In this document: positions 1-8,778 of the stretch, piece by piece
Layout of the letters: each line of letters opens with the position of its first letter
Numbering within the stretch: position 1 is the first letter of the stretch
Assembly (NCBI GenBank): GCA_018239845.1
Contig: JAFEGO010000021.1
Span: 1-54,421 of the forward strand
Direction of reading: 5' to 3'
DNA: 54,421 nt
DNA from: Verrucomicrobiota bacterium
GTDB lineage: Bacteria; Verrucomicrobiota; Verrucomicrobiia; Opitutales; Opitutaceae
Made by a program: the position numbers and the translations under genes
Notes under the pieces: model-generated
What the model was told of the DNA's origin: nothing
Seen by the model: the letters and a program-made list of their open reading frames with translations, nothing else
Database searches by the model: none

Positions 1-1298
1 CCGAGCAAGGTATCGCGCACCGAGGTCTTTGCGTCGAGCCGGCTACCCAGCAACACCCAGCCGCCGAGACAAAACGCCGCGGCGGAGAGCTTGGGCCAGA
101 CATAGATGGAGTTGATGAAGATGAGCCCGTGCAAGGCGGCCAGGAACACCAGCAACAGGGCGTCGCGCAACCCGAGGCCCAGCCGGCGGAAAAACGCGGC
201 GAGCGCGGGGACCCAGAGCAGTTGAAACCAGAATCCCATGGCTTGGCTGATGGCATCGGCCGGGCCGCCTCCGGGATGGAGCCAGGGGCCGAGGAGCATG
301 ATCCAGGCGGATTGCATGGGCGGGCGGTCGCTGCTCAGCCAGTCCGTGTCGAGGATGCGTGAATCCAGGCCTTGCAGCAGGCGCTCGGCATAAATCCAAG
401 GCAGCATGTGGTCCGCCGTCGAACCGTTGGTGTAACGCGTGCCGACGAGTCCGGACCAGGGCGCGTCGCAATTCCAAAAATGGAGCAGGGAAAAATAGAG
501 GAGCCCCACCGCGAGCAGGGCGAGCCAGGTCCGCGTCCAGGCTGCATCCCGCCAAAGCGAGTCGATCCGTCGGTCGCAGGCCCAGCGGCCGAGGGCGGCG
601 AGGCCGAGGGCAACGGCGGCGATATCGCCCAGCCGCGGATGGATGAAATAGCACCCAAAGAGCCCGTAGCCGCACAGGGCCACGGTGGCTGCACCCAAAA
701 TGGGCAGCAGGTAAACCGGCAGGTCGGACCAGGTACGCTGCAACAGCGCGGCAGCGGCGGTGACGAGCAGCGTGATCCAGAGAAAAGTCAGGCCGAGCGT
801 GCAGGCGCGGCCGAACAGCCGCGCGGTGGAGCCGTGGAGGAAGTCGGTGTAATACGGGCGGGCGACGGAGACAAATTCCCCGGGGCCGGCGACGGTGGCC
901 ACGATGTGCAGGGGGCCGCAGTTTTTGCCCGACGATGAGGCGAGGGGGATTTCCTGCCAGCCGCTGTGGCGCAGGAGGATCTCCTGGCTGCCCCCGGTCC
1001 AGGTCAGCCGCACGGGGCTCTTGACGTGGCCGGAGAGGGCGATCGCCAGGGAGCGGCTGCGCGGCAACGGGTCGATGGTTGCGGAAGCGGTGGCCGGCGT
1101 GTCGGAGCGCAGGCTCCATACCTCGGTGAAGAGAGCCCTGTCCGACACGATGGCCTGCGCGGCGGTGAGGCCGAAGAGGGGATCGTGCGACAGCACGTCA
1201 CCCGGCACGGTGGCCGGACGGTCGAGCCAGCGGCTGAGGCCGCCCAGGCATAGAAGTGTGGCCAGCAGGACCAGGGTGCGACGGAGGGATGGATTCAC
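1..1298 (-). CDS. Polytopic membrane protein, GT-C-like, partial (3' end outside window)
   Basis: An uninterrupted minus-strand frame of about 432 codons runs off the left edge without a stop, so the C-terminus is missing. The visible protein starts VNPSLRRTLVLLATLL (one membrane segment), continues with a roughly 120-residue extracytoplasmic stretch that looks beta-rich, then several hydrophobic helices. A loop with DHMLPWIYAERLL and SSDRPPMQSAW followed by IYVWPKLSAAA resembles the acceptor/donor loop region of GT39/ArnT-type lipid-linked sugar transferases, but I do not see a diagnostic catalytic motif. The GTG start at 1298 lies 13 bases after the stop of the upstream gene, so the two are probably co-transcribed. 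The C-terminal half of that upstream protein carries the same WPKLxxAA motif, suggesting paralogy. Role inferred: glycosyl transfer or modification in the polysaccharide locus. Confidence 0.75.
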   Translation of the reverse strand, partial: MNPSLRRTLVLLATLLCLGGLSRWLDRPATVPGDVLSHDPLFGLTAAQAIVSDRALFTEVWSLRSDTPATASATIDPLPRSRSLAIALSGHVKSPVRLTWTGGSQEILLRHSGWQEIPLASSSGKNCGPLHIVATVAGPGEFVSVARPYYTDFLHGSTARLFGRACTLGLTFLWITLLVTAAAALLQRTWSDLPVYLLPILGAATVALCGYGLFGCYFIHPRLGDIAAVALGLAALGRWACDRRIDSLWRDAAWTRTWLALLAVGLLYFSLLHFWNCDAPWSGLVGTRYTNGSTADHMLPWIYAERLLQGLDSRILDTDWLSSDRPPMQSAWIMLLGPWLHPGGGPADAISQAMGFWFQLLWVPALAAFFRRLGLGLRDALLLVFLAALHGLIFINSIYVWPKLSAAAFCLGGWVLLGSRLDAKTSVRDTLL

Positions 1299-1311
1299 CG
1301 GGAAGGACGGG

Positions 1312-4300
1312 TCAGGCGGCAGCCACGCTCCGACGGATGACACGGAAGGTGAAGAGTAATATAATAGCGGATACGAAAAGCCAGAGGATATCGCTGCCCG
1401 CCCAAGCGGCGCTCCAAGGCCGGGACGCGGGGACGAAGGCCGGCGCGTACATCACGAGCCAGAGCTCCAGGGCGCGCAACGCGAGGAACCACCCGGAGAA
1501 AATCCACGCCGGCAGCGCGTCCCCGGCGGACCAAGCGAGGAAAATCCAGCCGGCAAGAAAGATCACGTGGCCGCACTCGCGCATGATGCCCGTACTCGCG
1601 GCGCCCCAGTAGATGAGCGTGAGCAGCAGCGGTCCCAGCACATAGAGGCTCGCGGCGCCGGGCCGCCGGCCGACCCCGCGCAGGAAGGCGGGCAGCAAGG
1701 CGAGCCAGGTGAGCAGGCCGATGGCAAAGGGCAGGCTCGTCCAAGCCTGGAAAAAATACTGGCTGACCGGGCTGGCCTGCAGGCCGATGGGATTGAAGGA
1801 AAAATTGTCGCCGCGGGTGAACATCACGGCGAACGGCACGAGCGTATTGATGGTGCTGGTCCACCGGCTGATCCACCACGCATGCCACGTCGCGGGCCCG
1901 CCCTCCGCCGAGGTCAGGTACTGCATGAAGCCTTGTTGGGAGTAATGCTCGCGGTTCAGGCCAAACCACAGGATCGCGACCAGGGCTATGGGGAGGGTGA
2001 AGGCGGTGGCGCGCAGGATGCGGCGCGGCCAGGGTGACGCGTGCTGGCACAAGGCCCCCAGGCCGACAAACGGCAAGCTGAGCAGGGCCATCGGATGGAG
2101 GAGGTAGGCGCCCGAGAAGGCCAAGCCGGCGCGGGTCGGTCGCTCTTGCAACAGAAGGGTCAGCGCGCCGACGAGCCACGCGGCGGTGGCCAGTTTGGGC
2201 CAGGTAAAAAAGGTTTCGTGCCAGTAGAAAGGTGCGAGCGCGAGCAGACCCACGCCAATCAGGGCCGTGCGGTCGTCGCGCAGCTGGCGGAGCAGGGCCG
2301 CCGCCGCGATGAGGGCGGTGGCCCCGAACGTCGCCAGCAGGATCCGGTAGGCGGCGAACCCGGTGCGGTCGAACGGCACCCAGGGCTGGTCGGGCATTTC
2401 AACCGGTGGGCGCAGGCCGGCGGCAAGCACCACCGGTGCGGCCATGAGGCCGGGCAGGGGCCCGCGATGCGAATAATTGAAAGGCGCCAGATAGCCGGCT
2501 CCGATGTCGCCGTAAGGGCTGAGATGGTGGGCGATCATCTGGACGTTGTGGAATACGATGCGGCTGTCGGGCCGGTCGCCGTACTCCAGGGTGCGCGAGA
2601 TGCTGCCGGCATAGAGTTCGCCCACGGGACCGCGGGAGAAGGCAGCCTTGGCTGCCACGCCGAGCACGACCAAGGCGACGAGGGCCAGCGTGGTGCGCTC
2701 CAGTTTATCCCAATGCAGCCACGGCCGGAGTTTCCAGCCCGCCACGCCCAGCGCGATCAGCAGGCCGCTGATCCAGACCTCGGCGAGACTGGCGGGACGG
2801 ACGACGCCTCCGCCGATCCAGCAGACGAGACCGCCGAGCGCGAGGACGAGCGGCCCGGGCCAGAGCACGCTGACAAAATGGGATCGCCGCCAAGCCTGCC
2901 AGATCAGGCCGGGTCCGAGCACGAGCACCAGCGACAGCGCGACGGTGGTGAAGGTGCGCGCGATCATCATCCCGCCCGACATGGCTTCACGGCCATGCGG
3001 CAGCCAGCCAAGCAATAGCCCGAGCACGCCCAGCGCAAAGACCGCCGGTACGCCCCGGCGGGTCCAGCCAGTGCAGCCCGATGGATGGGCGGCGGGTATT
3101 TGTCCCCGGGCGATCAGGCCGGCGGGGCGGTCAAACCACTGCAGCCACGCAGTGAACAGAAAAATGAAATAAAGTGGATAACACGCGGTCAGCGCGCCGG
3201 GGTTGACGGAAGGAAACGAGGTGCAGTCGATGATCGCATTCATCAGCAGCACCGCCGAGACCGCCGCAAGCAAACCGGCGTTGAAGGCCAGCCAGAAGGA
3301 AAAATGGCGCCGGCCGAGGTCGCGGACGGTGGCCGCCAGCCAGACGACAAGGGCGAGGGCGAAGGCAGGCAGGGCGAGCACGCGGTAGAGCTGGCCGCTT
3401 GCGACCAAAAGCGGGAGGCGGACCCGGTCGAGCCAGCGCTGCTGTCCCGGCAGGTGGGGTTCTCCTGCCATCGGCTCGAGGCGTCCGCGCGTGAGATCGG
3501 TGAAAATCTGCAGGTTCTCCACCGGGCCCTCGCTCGGCCGCGCTTGGAACGTGACTTGGTCGAGGGTCAGCAGGAGGTAGGCGAGGCGCGCCGTGCTGTC
3601 GTAGAGCGGACCGTTGTAAGCGCGGTTCCAAACCGGAAAAAAGCCCGAACGGCGCGGGCCGGCTGCCAGCCGGCCGCTGTCGCAGGCGGCATTCACCTCA
3701 TCGGCGAGACGCTGGTAAAAAGCCATCGCCTCGGCTCCGCTGTGGGCGTGGCCGGCCGCGGCCACGGCGTCGCGCAGGGCCCACATGAACCAGCCGCCGA
3801 CGATCTCATGCTCGGCGCGCGGGATGCCGCGGAAGGTCTCGCCGGGCAGGTACCAGCCCTCGCTCGCCGGACCATCGAGATAGGGGCGCAGCTCGGCAAA
3901 CGCGGGGCTCACGGCATAGATGCGCTCCCGGGTTTCCCGGGTCACGGGGACGTAGGGCCGCCATGGCTGCGGCTGGACGCGGGCGAGCGCGCCATAGGCG
4001 TCCATGAAAGGGCGGGCCTTGAACTCGACCGTAGCGAAGACCCCGTAATAGTATTGGTTGAGACTGCAGATGATCAGCAGCGCGGCAGCCCACAAGGCCA
4101 GGGGTGAGAGCATGAGCGCGGCACGGCGGCGAAAATCCGGCGCGCGTTCCCGCCAAATCCGGCACAGCATCCAGCCCCACAGCAAGGCAAGCAAAGGTAC
4201 CAGCCAGACGCCCTCCTCGCGGGTCAGCCAGAACGCCGCCAAGCTACTCCCGGCAAGGACGGCCCACGGGATGAGTTCGCGCAGCGGCCGGGTGCGGCGC

Positions 4301-4773
4301 AGCGCCAGTGCGGCCAGGCCGCCGACCGTGCCCAGCATGAGGGAATGGTAGATATTCTGGCGAAGGATGCGGCCGTGGACGAAAGCCTCGCAGGTCAGCG
4401 GGTTGAAGAGCAGGACCGCAAAGAGGAGGAAGGCGAGCCAAGGGCGGGGCAACAAGGGCCGCAGGCCGAGGACGAACACCGCGCAGGCGGCCGCGTAGAG
4501 CAGGTGTTGGGCGGGGATCAGCGGGATGCCCGTGAGGAAGACACCGGCGATCCAAAGCGGATACATCGGTCCCTTGATCAGGGTGAAGTGATTGTAAGGG
4601 CCGAGCCATTCTCCGCGCAGCAGGGACTTGGCGAGGAGGAGAAAAAGCCGGTCGTCATGGCCGGCGCTCCCGACGGCATACACCGTCTGCGAGGCGGCCA
4701 GCCAGAGCTTGCAGGCGACGAGGGCGAGCCCGACGAGCAGCCACCAGCGGGAGTTGTCGGGGCGGGAGGTCAT
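1312..4773 (-). CDS. Very large polytopic membrane protein, apparent fusion of two GT-C-like modules
   Basis: The product is 1,153 residues with about 20 or more hydrophobic segments. The N-terminal module (about 1-590) has an early charged loop GHDDRLF (Asp40, Asp41) followed by LIKGPMYPLW, as in GT39-like lipid-dependent glycosyltransferases where the first periplasmic loop holds the catalytic acids. It also contains a soluble, probably periplasmic region of roughly 200 residues (about 245-450). The C-terminal module (about 600-1153) repeats the plan, with an acidic loop, a NYSHRGPLPGLMAAP segment and FFTWPKLATAAW, the last matching the neighbouring gene at 1-1298. The length is about twice that of ordinary GT39 proteins. 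The start overlaps the stop of the upstream GT2 gene by 4 bases (ATGA), indicating translational coupling. Substrate unknown; a sugar-lipid donor is likely because a polyprenyl-phosphate glycosyltransferase is encoded next door. Confidence 0.8.
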   Translation of the reverse strand: MTSRPDNSRWWLLVGLALVACKLWLAASQTVYAVGSAGHDDRLFLLLAKSLLRGEWLGPYNHFTLIKGPMYPLWIAGVFLTGIPLIPAQHLLYAAACAVFVLGLRPLLPRPWLAFLLFAVLLFNPLTCEAFVHGRILRQNIYHSLMLGTVGGLAALALRRTRPLRELIPWAVLAGSSLAAFWLTREEGVWLVPLLALLWGWMLCRIWRERAPDFRRRAALMLSPLALWAAALLIICSLNQYYYGVFATVEFKARPFMDAYGALARVQPQPWRPYVPVTRETRERIYAVSPAFAELRPYLDGPASEGWYLPGETFRGIPRAEHEIVGGWFMWALRDAVAAAGHAHSGAEAMAFYQRLADEVNAACDSGRLAAGPRRSGFFPVWNRAYNGPLYDSTARLAYLLLTLDQVTFQARPSEGPVENLQIFTDLTRGRLEPMAGEPHLPGQQRWLDRVRLPLLVASGQLYRVLALPAFALALVVWLAATVRDLGRRHFSFWLAFNAGLLAAVSAVLLMNAIIDCTSFPSVNPGALTACYPLYFIFLFTAWLQWFDRPAGLIARGQIPAAHPSGCTGWTRRGVPAVFALGVLGLLLGWLPHGREAMSGGMMIARTFTTVALSLVLVLGPGLIWQAWRRSHFVSVLWPGPLVLALGGLVCWIGGGVVRPASLAEVWISGLLIALGVAGWKLRPWLHWDKLERTTLALVALVVLGVAAKAAFSRGPVGELYAGSISRTLEYGDRPDSRIVFHNVQMIAHHLSPYGDIGAGYLAPFNYSHRGPLPGLMAAPVVLAAGLRPPVEMPDQPWVPFDRTGFAAYRILLATFGATALIAAAALLRQLRDDRTALIGVGLLALAPFYWHETFFTWPKLATAAWLVGALTLLLQERPTRAGLAFSGAYLLHPMALLSLPFVGLGALCQHASPWPRRILRATAFTLPIALVAILWFGLNREHYSQQGFMQYLTSAEGGPATWHAWWISRWTSTINTLVPFAVMFTRGDNFSFNPIGLQASPVSQYFFQAWTSLPFAIGLLTWLALLPAFLRGVGRRPGAASLYVLGPLLLTLIYWGAASTGIMRECGHVIFLAGWIFLAWSAGDALPAWIFSGWFLALRALELWLVMYAPAFVPASRPWSAAWAGSDILWLFVSAIILLFTFRVIRRSVAAA

Positions 4774-5945
4774 TTTTTAAGCGGCACACCGAGGATGCTC
4801 AGGAAAAAACTCACGAGCAGAGTCTGGCACCCGAGCGTCAGCAGCGTGCCGCCGGGGACGACCCAGCGCAGCAGCTCGCCGGGATGGAGGTCGCCGAAGC
4901 GCTGGCGGCCCCAGGCGTTGACGGCGCAGAGCGACAGGGCCAGCCCGGCGGCGATGAGCACGCCGCCGGCGACGAGGCCTTTCTCAAGGTTCACGCGTTG
5001 CATCCAGCGGTTGAAGCCCGCGTCGGGTGGGAGCACGCCGGACTGGATGGCAAAGACCTTGGTGAGCACGGCGAAAGCGACGGATTGGAAACCGATCAGG
5101 ACCGCCATCGCCGCGAAGAGCAGCGTGTGCACATCGAAAGTCACGGCACCGAGATGGACCGGGCCGCGAAGCAGCAGGCCGCCGGCGACGAGGCCGAGCG
5201 TCATGAGCGCAAGACCGGGCTGGAGAAACAGCCAGCGCGGGCTGAAGAGCAGCATGAAGCGCAGGTGCCGCCAGCCATCGCGCCACGGGCGGAGGTGGGG
5301 CGGGCGGCTGCGGCCGTCGGGGCGAAGCGTCGTCGGGATCTCGGTGACGCGGAAGTGGAAGAGCGTGGCCTTGATGACCATCTCCGAGGCAAACTCCATG
5401 CCGCCGGTGCGGAGGCCGAGGCGTTCGTAGGCGGCCTTGGTGAAGGCGCGCAGCCCGCAGTGGAAATCGCGAGCCGGGCAGCGGAACAGGAGCCGGCCGA
5501 TGCCGGAGAGGATCGGGTTGCCGATATGGCGGTTTTTCCACGGCATCGCGCCGGGCCGGATGCCGCCGAGGAAACGGTTGCCCATGACAAGGTCCCAGCC
5601 CTCGTCGAGCTTGGCGACGAAGCGGCCCGCGTGGGTGAAGTCGTAGCTGCCGTCCGAGTCGCCCATCAGGATGTAGCGGCCGCGCGCGGCCGCGATGCCG
5701 CCTTGGAGGGCATGGCCGTAGCCTTTGGCGGCGACGGGCACGACGCGGGCGCCGAGGCGCGTGGCGATGGCCTGCGAGCCATCCGTGCTGCCGTTGTCAG
5801 CGACGACCACTTCGCCGCGGATATTCTGATCGCGCAAGGCACGCAGGGCCTCCTCGACGCAGGCGCCAAGGGTCTCCGCCTCGTTGAGGCACGGCATCAC
5901 GATGGTGAGGTCGAGAGATTCGGCGGGTGCGGGCGTCGCGGACAT
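4770..5945 (-). CDS. GT2 glycosyltransferase, polyprenyl-phosphate sugar synthase type, membrane anchored
   Basis: The 391-residue protein has an N-terminal GT-A domain (about 10-240) with the family start LTIVMPCLNEAETL, the nucleotide motif VVADNGSTDGS (about 47-57) and a metal-binding DSD at 96-98 inside MGDSDGSYDF. The C-terminal third carries four hydrophobic helices. This architecture is that of DPM1/GtrB-like enzymes, which charge a polyprenyl phosphate with a sugar on the cytoplasmic side. The product would serve the GT-C-like membrane proteins encoded on both sides. The stop overlaps the start of the 1,153-residue membrane protein by 4 bases. The sugar transferred cannot be told from sequence. 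Confidence 0.88.
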   Translation of the reverse strand: MSATPAPAESLDLTIVMPCLNEAETLGACVEEALRALRDQNIRGEVVVADNGSTDGSQAIATRLGARVVPVAAKGYGHALQGGIAAARGRYILMGDSDGSYDFTHAGRFVAKLDEGWDLVMGNRFLGGIRPGAMPWKNRHIGNPILSGIGRLLFRCPARDFHCGLRAFTKAAYERLGLRTGGMEFASEMVIKATLFHFRVTEIPTTLRPDGRSRPPHLRPWRDGWRHLRFMLLFSPRWLFLQPGLALMTLGLVAGGLLLRGPVHLGAVTFDVHTLLFAAMAVLIGFQSVAFAVLTKVFAIQSGVLPPDAGFNRWMQRVNLEKGLVAGGVLIAAGLALSLCAVNAWGRQRFGDLHPGELLRWVVPGGTLLTLGCQTLLVSFFLSILGVPLKK

Positions 5946-5975
5946 GCGCGGGAAAGGTGGCCGGATTGGCCTGCC

Positions 5976-7787
5976 TCACGCAATGTTTTCGTCGGGAGCG
6001 AGGCGCCGGAGGGCCGCGGCGGCGGCGAGCAGGGTCAGACCGGTGAGGAGAAAGACGCCGTGGAGTTTGAGGAGTTGTTGGGCAAGCCAGCTCAGGCGGC
6101 CCAGCTCGACCGGCGCGGTGAAGGCGAACCAGCCGGCGGGATCATCATCCCCGGCCTCGATCCACCAAGGCCCGGCGGGACGGAAGATGGTGACGATCTT
6201 CCAGTGTTCGCCCGGGGCGAAATCGGGGCTGACCTCGACGGTGCCGGCGGCGCTTTTCACGACGAGATGCAGGGGATGGCCGCGGGCCCCTAGGTCGCCG
6301 GCGACGCGGAAGCGAAGCACCGGCAAGGTGGAGGTCGGCTGGACGGCGCTCCGCCAGCTGTACCTCCCGCCGGGCGCGCGCCAGGTGCTGAGCACGAGCG
6401 GGTTGACGGGCGGCGACAGGCCGGCGGGTACCTCGGTCGGCAGGGTGGAGTCCGGAGCAGCGACCGCGACGGGCCGGCGCACCACGGCGGGCATGGCCGC
6501 TTGGATGGCTGGCGAGGCCAGGCGATCCAGGAGAACATGTTCATCCGGATACGGGATATCATCCCAGGGCTGGTTCAACACGGTGGCTGGATTATGCGTC
6601 AGCAGATAGGCCCGGATGTTGGCCTCCTGATGCCATTGGCGGGGAATGTTGGGCGCGACAAAGTCATTCCATTGCTTATGGCTCTCCATGAGGAGCCCTG
6701 CAGTCATGGCGACCAGCCACGCGGCACCGAGCAGCCGGCGCTGCCGGCCGGCGCAGGCGCGAGCGAGGAAGACAAATCCCAGGGCGACGTTGACCGACAG
6801 CAGGTCGAAGTAGCGTGGGGTAAGGACGGTGCCACCGCCGCGGGAGTAGGCCATCGCGCCGAATTGGAGGAGCACCCAGACGAGCAGACCGAGCAGAATG
6901 GCCTCGTCCGGGGTAGTCGTCCTACGGCGCAGGCGTTCGAACCCAAACAGCAGCGCAGGCACGCAGAGCACGAGGGCCCACGGCAGGACCTCTGTCGGCC
7001 AGGTCAGGACTTCGGCTAACTTGACGAGGAACTGGCCGACGCCCCCCGCCTTAAGGGTTGCATGGCCGGGGACCTCAGCCTTCAGCAGCCAGCCGGCGAC
7101 ACAAGAGGCGAGGGCCACCGCAGCGGTGACGGCCTGCTGGGCGGTCAGGCGGCGTTCGCGTACCGCGCGGTGGCCCAGCACGGCGAGGACGGCGAGTGAG
7201 GCGAGAAAGCCCGAGGCCATCGTGATGACGGCGAGCAGGCCGCAGAGCAGGCCGCCGGCCCAGCCCCAGCCAAAGCGGTCGGAGCGCAGCGTGAGCGCGA
7301 TCTGGCCGAGGGAAAACAGCAGCAGCAGATAGAACTGCACCTGAAAGCCGTAGAGTGTGTTTTCCCACGAAAAGGGCAGCGTGAAGAGCAGCACCAACAG
7401 CCCGCCGAAGGTCACGAGCCAGCCGCCGCGGAGCCAGCGGCGGGCGAGCAGGAGCAGCGACAGCGCGCAGAGCGTGTGGATCAGGGCGTTGGCCGTGGTC
7501 TCGACGAAGACGCTCCACTGACTGTTGTTGGCGGCAAAGAGGCCGAGCGCGTAGAGCTTGGTCGTGACGATGCGGTGCTCATTGTGCGGATGGAAGACGT
7601 CCTCCGCGGTGAGCCGGCCCTCCAGCCACGGCTGGAGCAACCGCAGGCTCTCGCCGTCCCACTGGTCGTTGAAGGGGAGGTCGCTGCCGGCGCCGCCGAT
7701 GAACCAGAGTTTGCTGCCGACGATCAGCAGCACGAAGCCGGCGAGGGCGAGCCACCGGGCATAATGCGGTGACGGCTTAAAGGTCAC
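5976..7787 (-). CDS. Polytopic membrane protein with C-terminal soluble domain, polysaccharide locus
   Basis: The 603-residue protein opens with a membrane helix followed by the loop SDLPFNDQWDGESLRLLQPWLEG and HPHNEHRIVTTKLYALGLF. This acidic first loop (NDQWD) resembles that of GT-C fold sugar transferases. About ten hydrophobic helices follow, then a soluble region of about 150 residues (roughly 430-570) and a last helix. No enzyme class can be assigned with certainty. The start overlaps the end of the upstream methyltransferase by 11 bases, and the downstream GT2 gene begins 30 bases further on, so the gene sits in the middle of a tightly packed operon. Confidence 0.8.
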   Translation of the reverse strand: MTFKPSPHYARWLALAGFVLLIVGSKLWFIGGAGSDLPFNDQWDGESLRLLQPWLEGRLTAEDVFHPHNEHRIVTTKLYALGLFAANNSQWSVFVETTANALIHTLCALSLLLLARRWLRGGWLVTFGGLLVLLFTLPFSWENTLYGFQVQFYLLLLFSLGQIALTLRSDRFGWGWAGGLLCGLLAVITMASGFLASLAVLAVLGHRAVRERRLTAQQAVTAAVALASCVAGWLLKAEVPGHATLKAGGVGQFLVKLAEVLTWPTEVLPWALVLCVPALLFGFERLRRRTTTPDEAILLGLLVWVLLQFGAMAYSRGGGTVLTPRYFDLLSVNVALGFVFLARACAGRQRRLLGAAWLVAMTAGLLMESHKQWNDFVAPNIPRQWHQEANIRAYLLTHNPATVLNQPWDDIPYPDEHVLLDRLASPAIQAAMPAVVRRPVAVAAPDSTLPTEVPAGLSPPVNPLVLSTWRAPGGRYSWRSAVQPTSTLPVLRFRVAGDLGARGHPLHLVVKSAAGTVEVSPDFAPGEHWKIVTIFRPAGPWWIEAGDDDPAGWFAFTAPVELGRLSWLAQQLLKLHGVFLLTGLTLLAAAAALRRLAPDENIA

Positions 7788-8769
7788 AGATCGCGAAGAG
7801 ATGGTAGTGCAGCGGCAGCCCCTCGGGGGTCCGCAGGGGCGGAACGCCGTAGGTCAGGACCTCCACCCGGCCGAAATGCGCCGCGAGCAGGTGCCGCAGG
7901 CTGGCCCGCGTGAAGAAATTCTTGTGGTCGCCCTCGAGCAGATGCCACGGCACGGCGAGGTGGCGGCTGAAGTAGGGGATGGTCTCGAGGTTGGGCACGG
8001 AGATCAGCATCCGGCGGCGGATGACGCGCCGGACCTCGGCCAGAAACGCGTGGGGATCAGGGATGTGTTCCAGTACCTCGACGCAGATGGCGGCGTCGAA
8101 CTGCCCGTCGGCGAAGGGCAGGGTGCGGCCATCGACGAGGCGGTGGGGCAGGCCGAGGCGCGCGAGCTCGGCGCAGTCGGACTCCTTGACCTCGACGCCG
8201 AGCCAGTCGTAGCCCTCGGCGAGGAGCACGCGCCCGTAGCTGCCGAAGCCGCAGCCGACATCAAGCAGCGGCCCGGCGGGCGGGCCGAGGTAGCGGCGGA
8301 GGAGGGCGAGGCATTCGGGGCTGGTGGCGGATACGGAGGGCCCGGTGCAGTAAATATCAGAGCGGTGAAACAGCCGCGTCTCGGCCGGGTCGGCGAGGAT
8401 GCCGTAGTCGTTCTTCCGGTGGTCGTGGGCGATGAGGCGGATCTCGTGAAAGGCGCCGCGCTCGCGCGAGCCGTCCTGGAATCGCGCGTGGCATTCGAGC
8501 TGGACGGCACCCTGCCCGAACAGGGCGGGGGCGCTGATGTGCATGGCGTAGCCGAGCGGTGCATCCGGCGGCAGGCCGAGGGCCCGGGCCGCCTCGGGCT
8601 GGGGGAAACGCAGGGCGGTCTCGCCGATGATCCGGCCGGCGGCGGAGAGTTCGATGGCGGCGAGCTGGCCGTCGCGCGGACCCGCGTGGAGCCAGCCCTC
8701 GACGCGGAGCGCGAGGGGATCGTTGAGCGAACCCCGGGCAGGGGAGTCGATGGCGGCGATCGTATCCAT
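7777..8769 (-). CDS. SAM-dependent methyltransferase with N-terminal accessory domain
   Basis: The 330-residue protein has a class I methyltransferase domain in its C-terminal half: motif I LLDVGCGFGSYG (about 168-179), an acidic residue at the end of strand 2 (GVEVKE), and the post-motif VEVLEHIPDPHAFL typical of Methyltransf_11. The N-terminal 140 residues form a separate domain (LALRVEGWLHAG, then a repeat-free beta-rich stretch) similar in style to accessory domains seen in O-antigen glycosyltransferases. The likely role is methylation of a sugar or phosphate of the polysaccharide, perhaps capping it. The gene lies 9 bases after the giant glycosyltransferase gene and overlaps the following membrane protein by 11 bases. 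Confidence 0.85.
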   Translation of the reverse strand: MDTIAAIDSPARGSLNDPLALRVEGWLHAGPRDGQLAAIELSAAGRIIGETALRFPQPEAARALGLPPDAPLGYAMHISAPALFGQGAVQLECHARFQDGSRERGAFHEIRLIAHDHRKNDYGILADPAETRLFHRSDIYCTGPSVSATSPECLALLRRYLGPPAGPLLDVGCGFGSYGRVLLAEGYDWLGVEVKESDCAELARLGLPHRLVDGRTLPFADGQFDAAICVEVLEHIPDPHAFLAEVRRVIRRRMLISVPNLETIPYFSRHLAVPWHLLEGDHKNFFTRASLRHLLAAHFGRVEVLTYGVPPLRTPEGLPLHYHLFAICDL

Positions 8770-8778
8770 GGGACGGAC

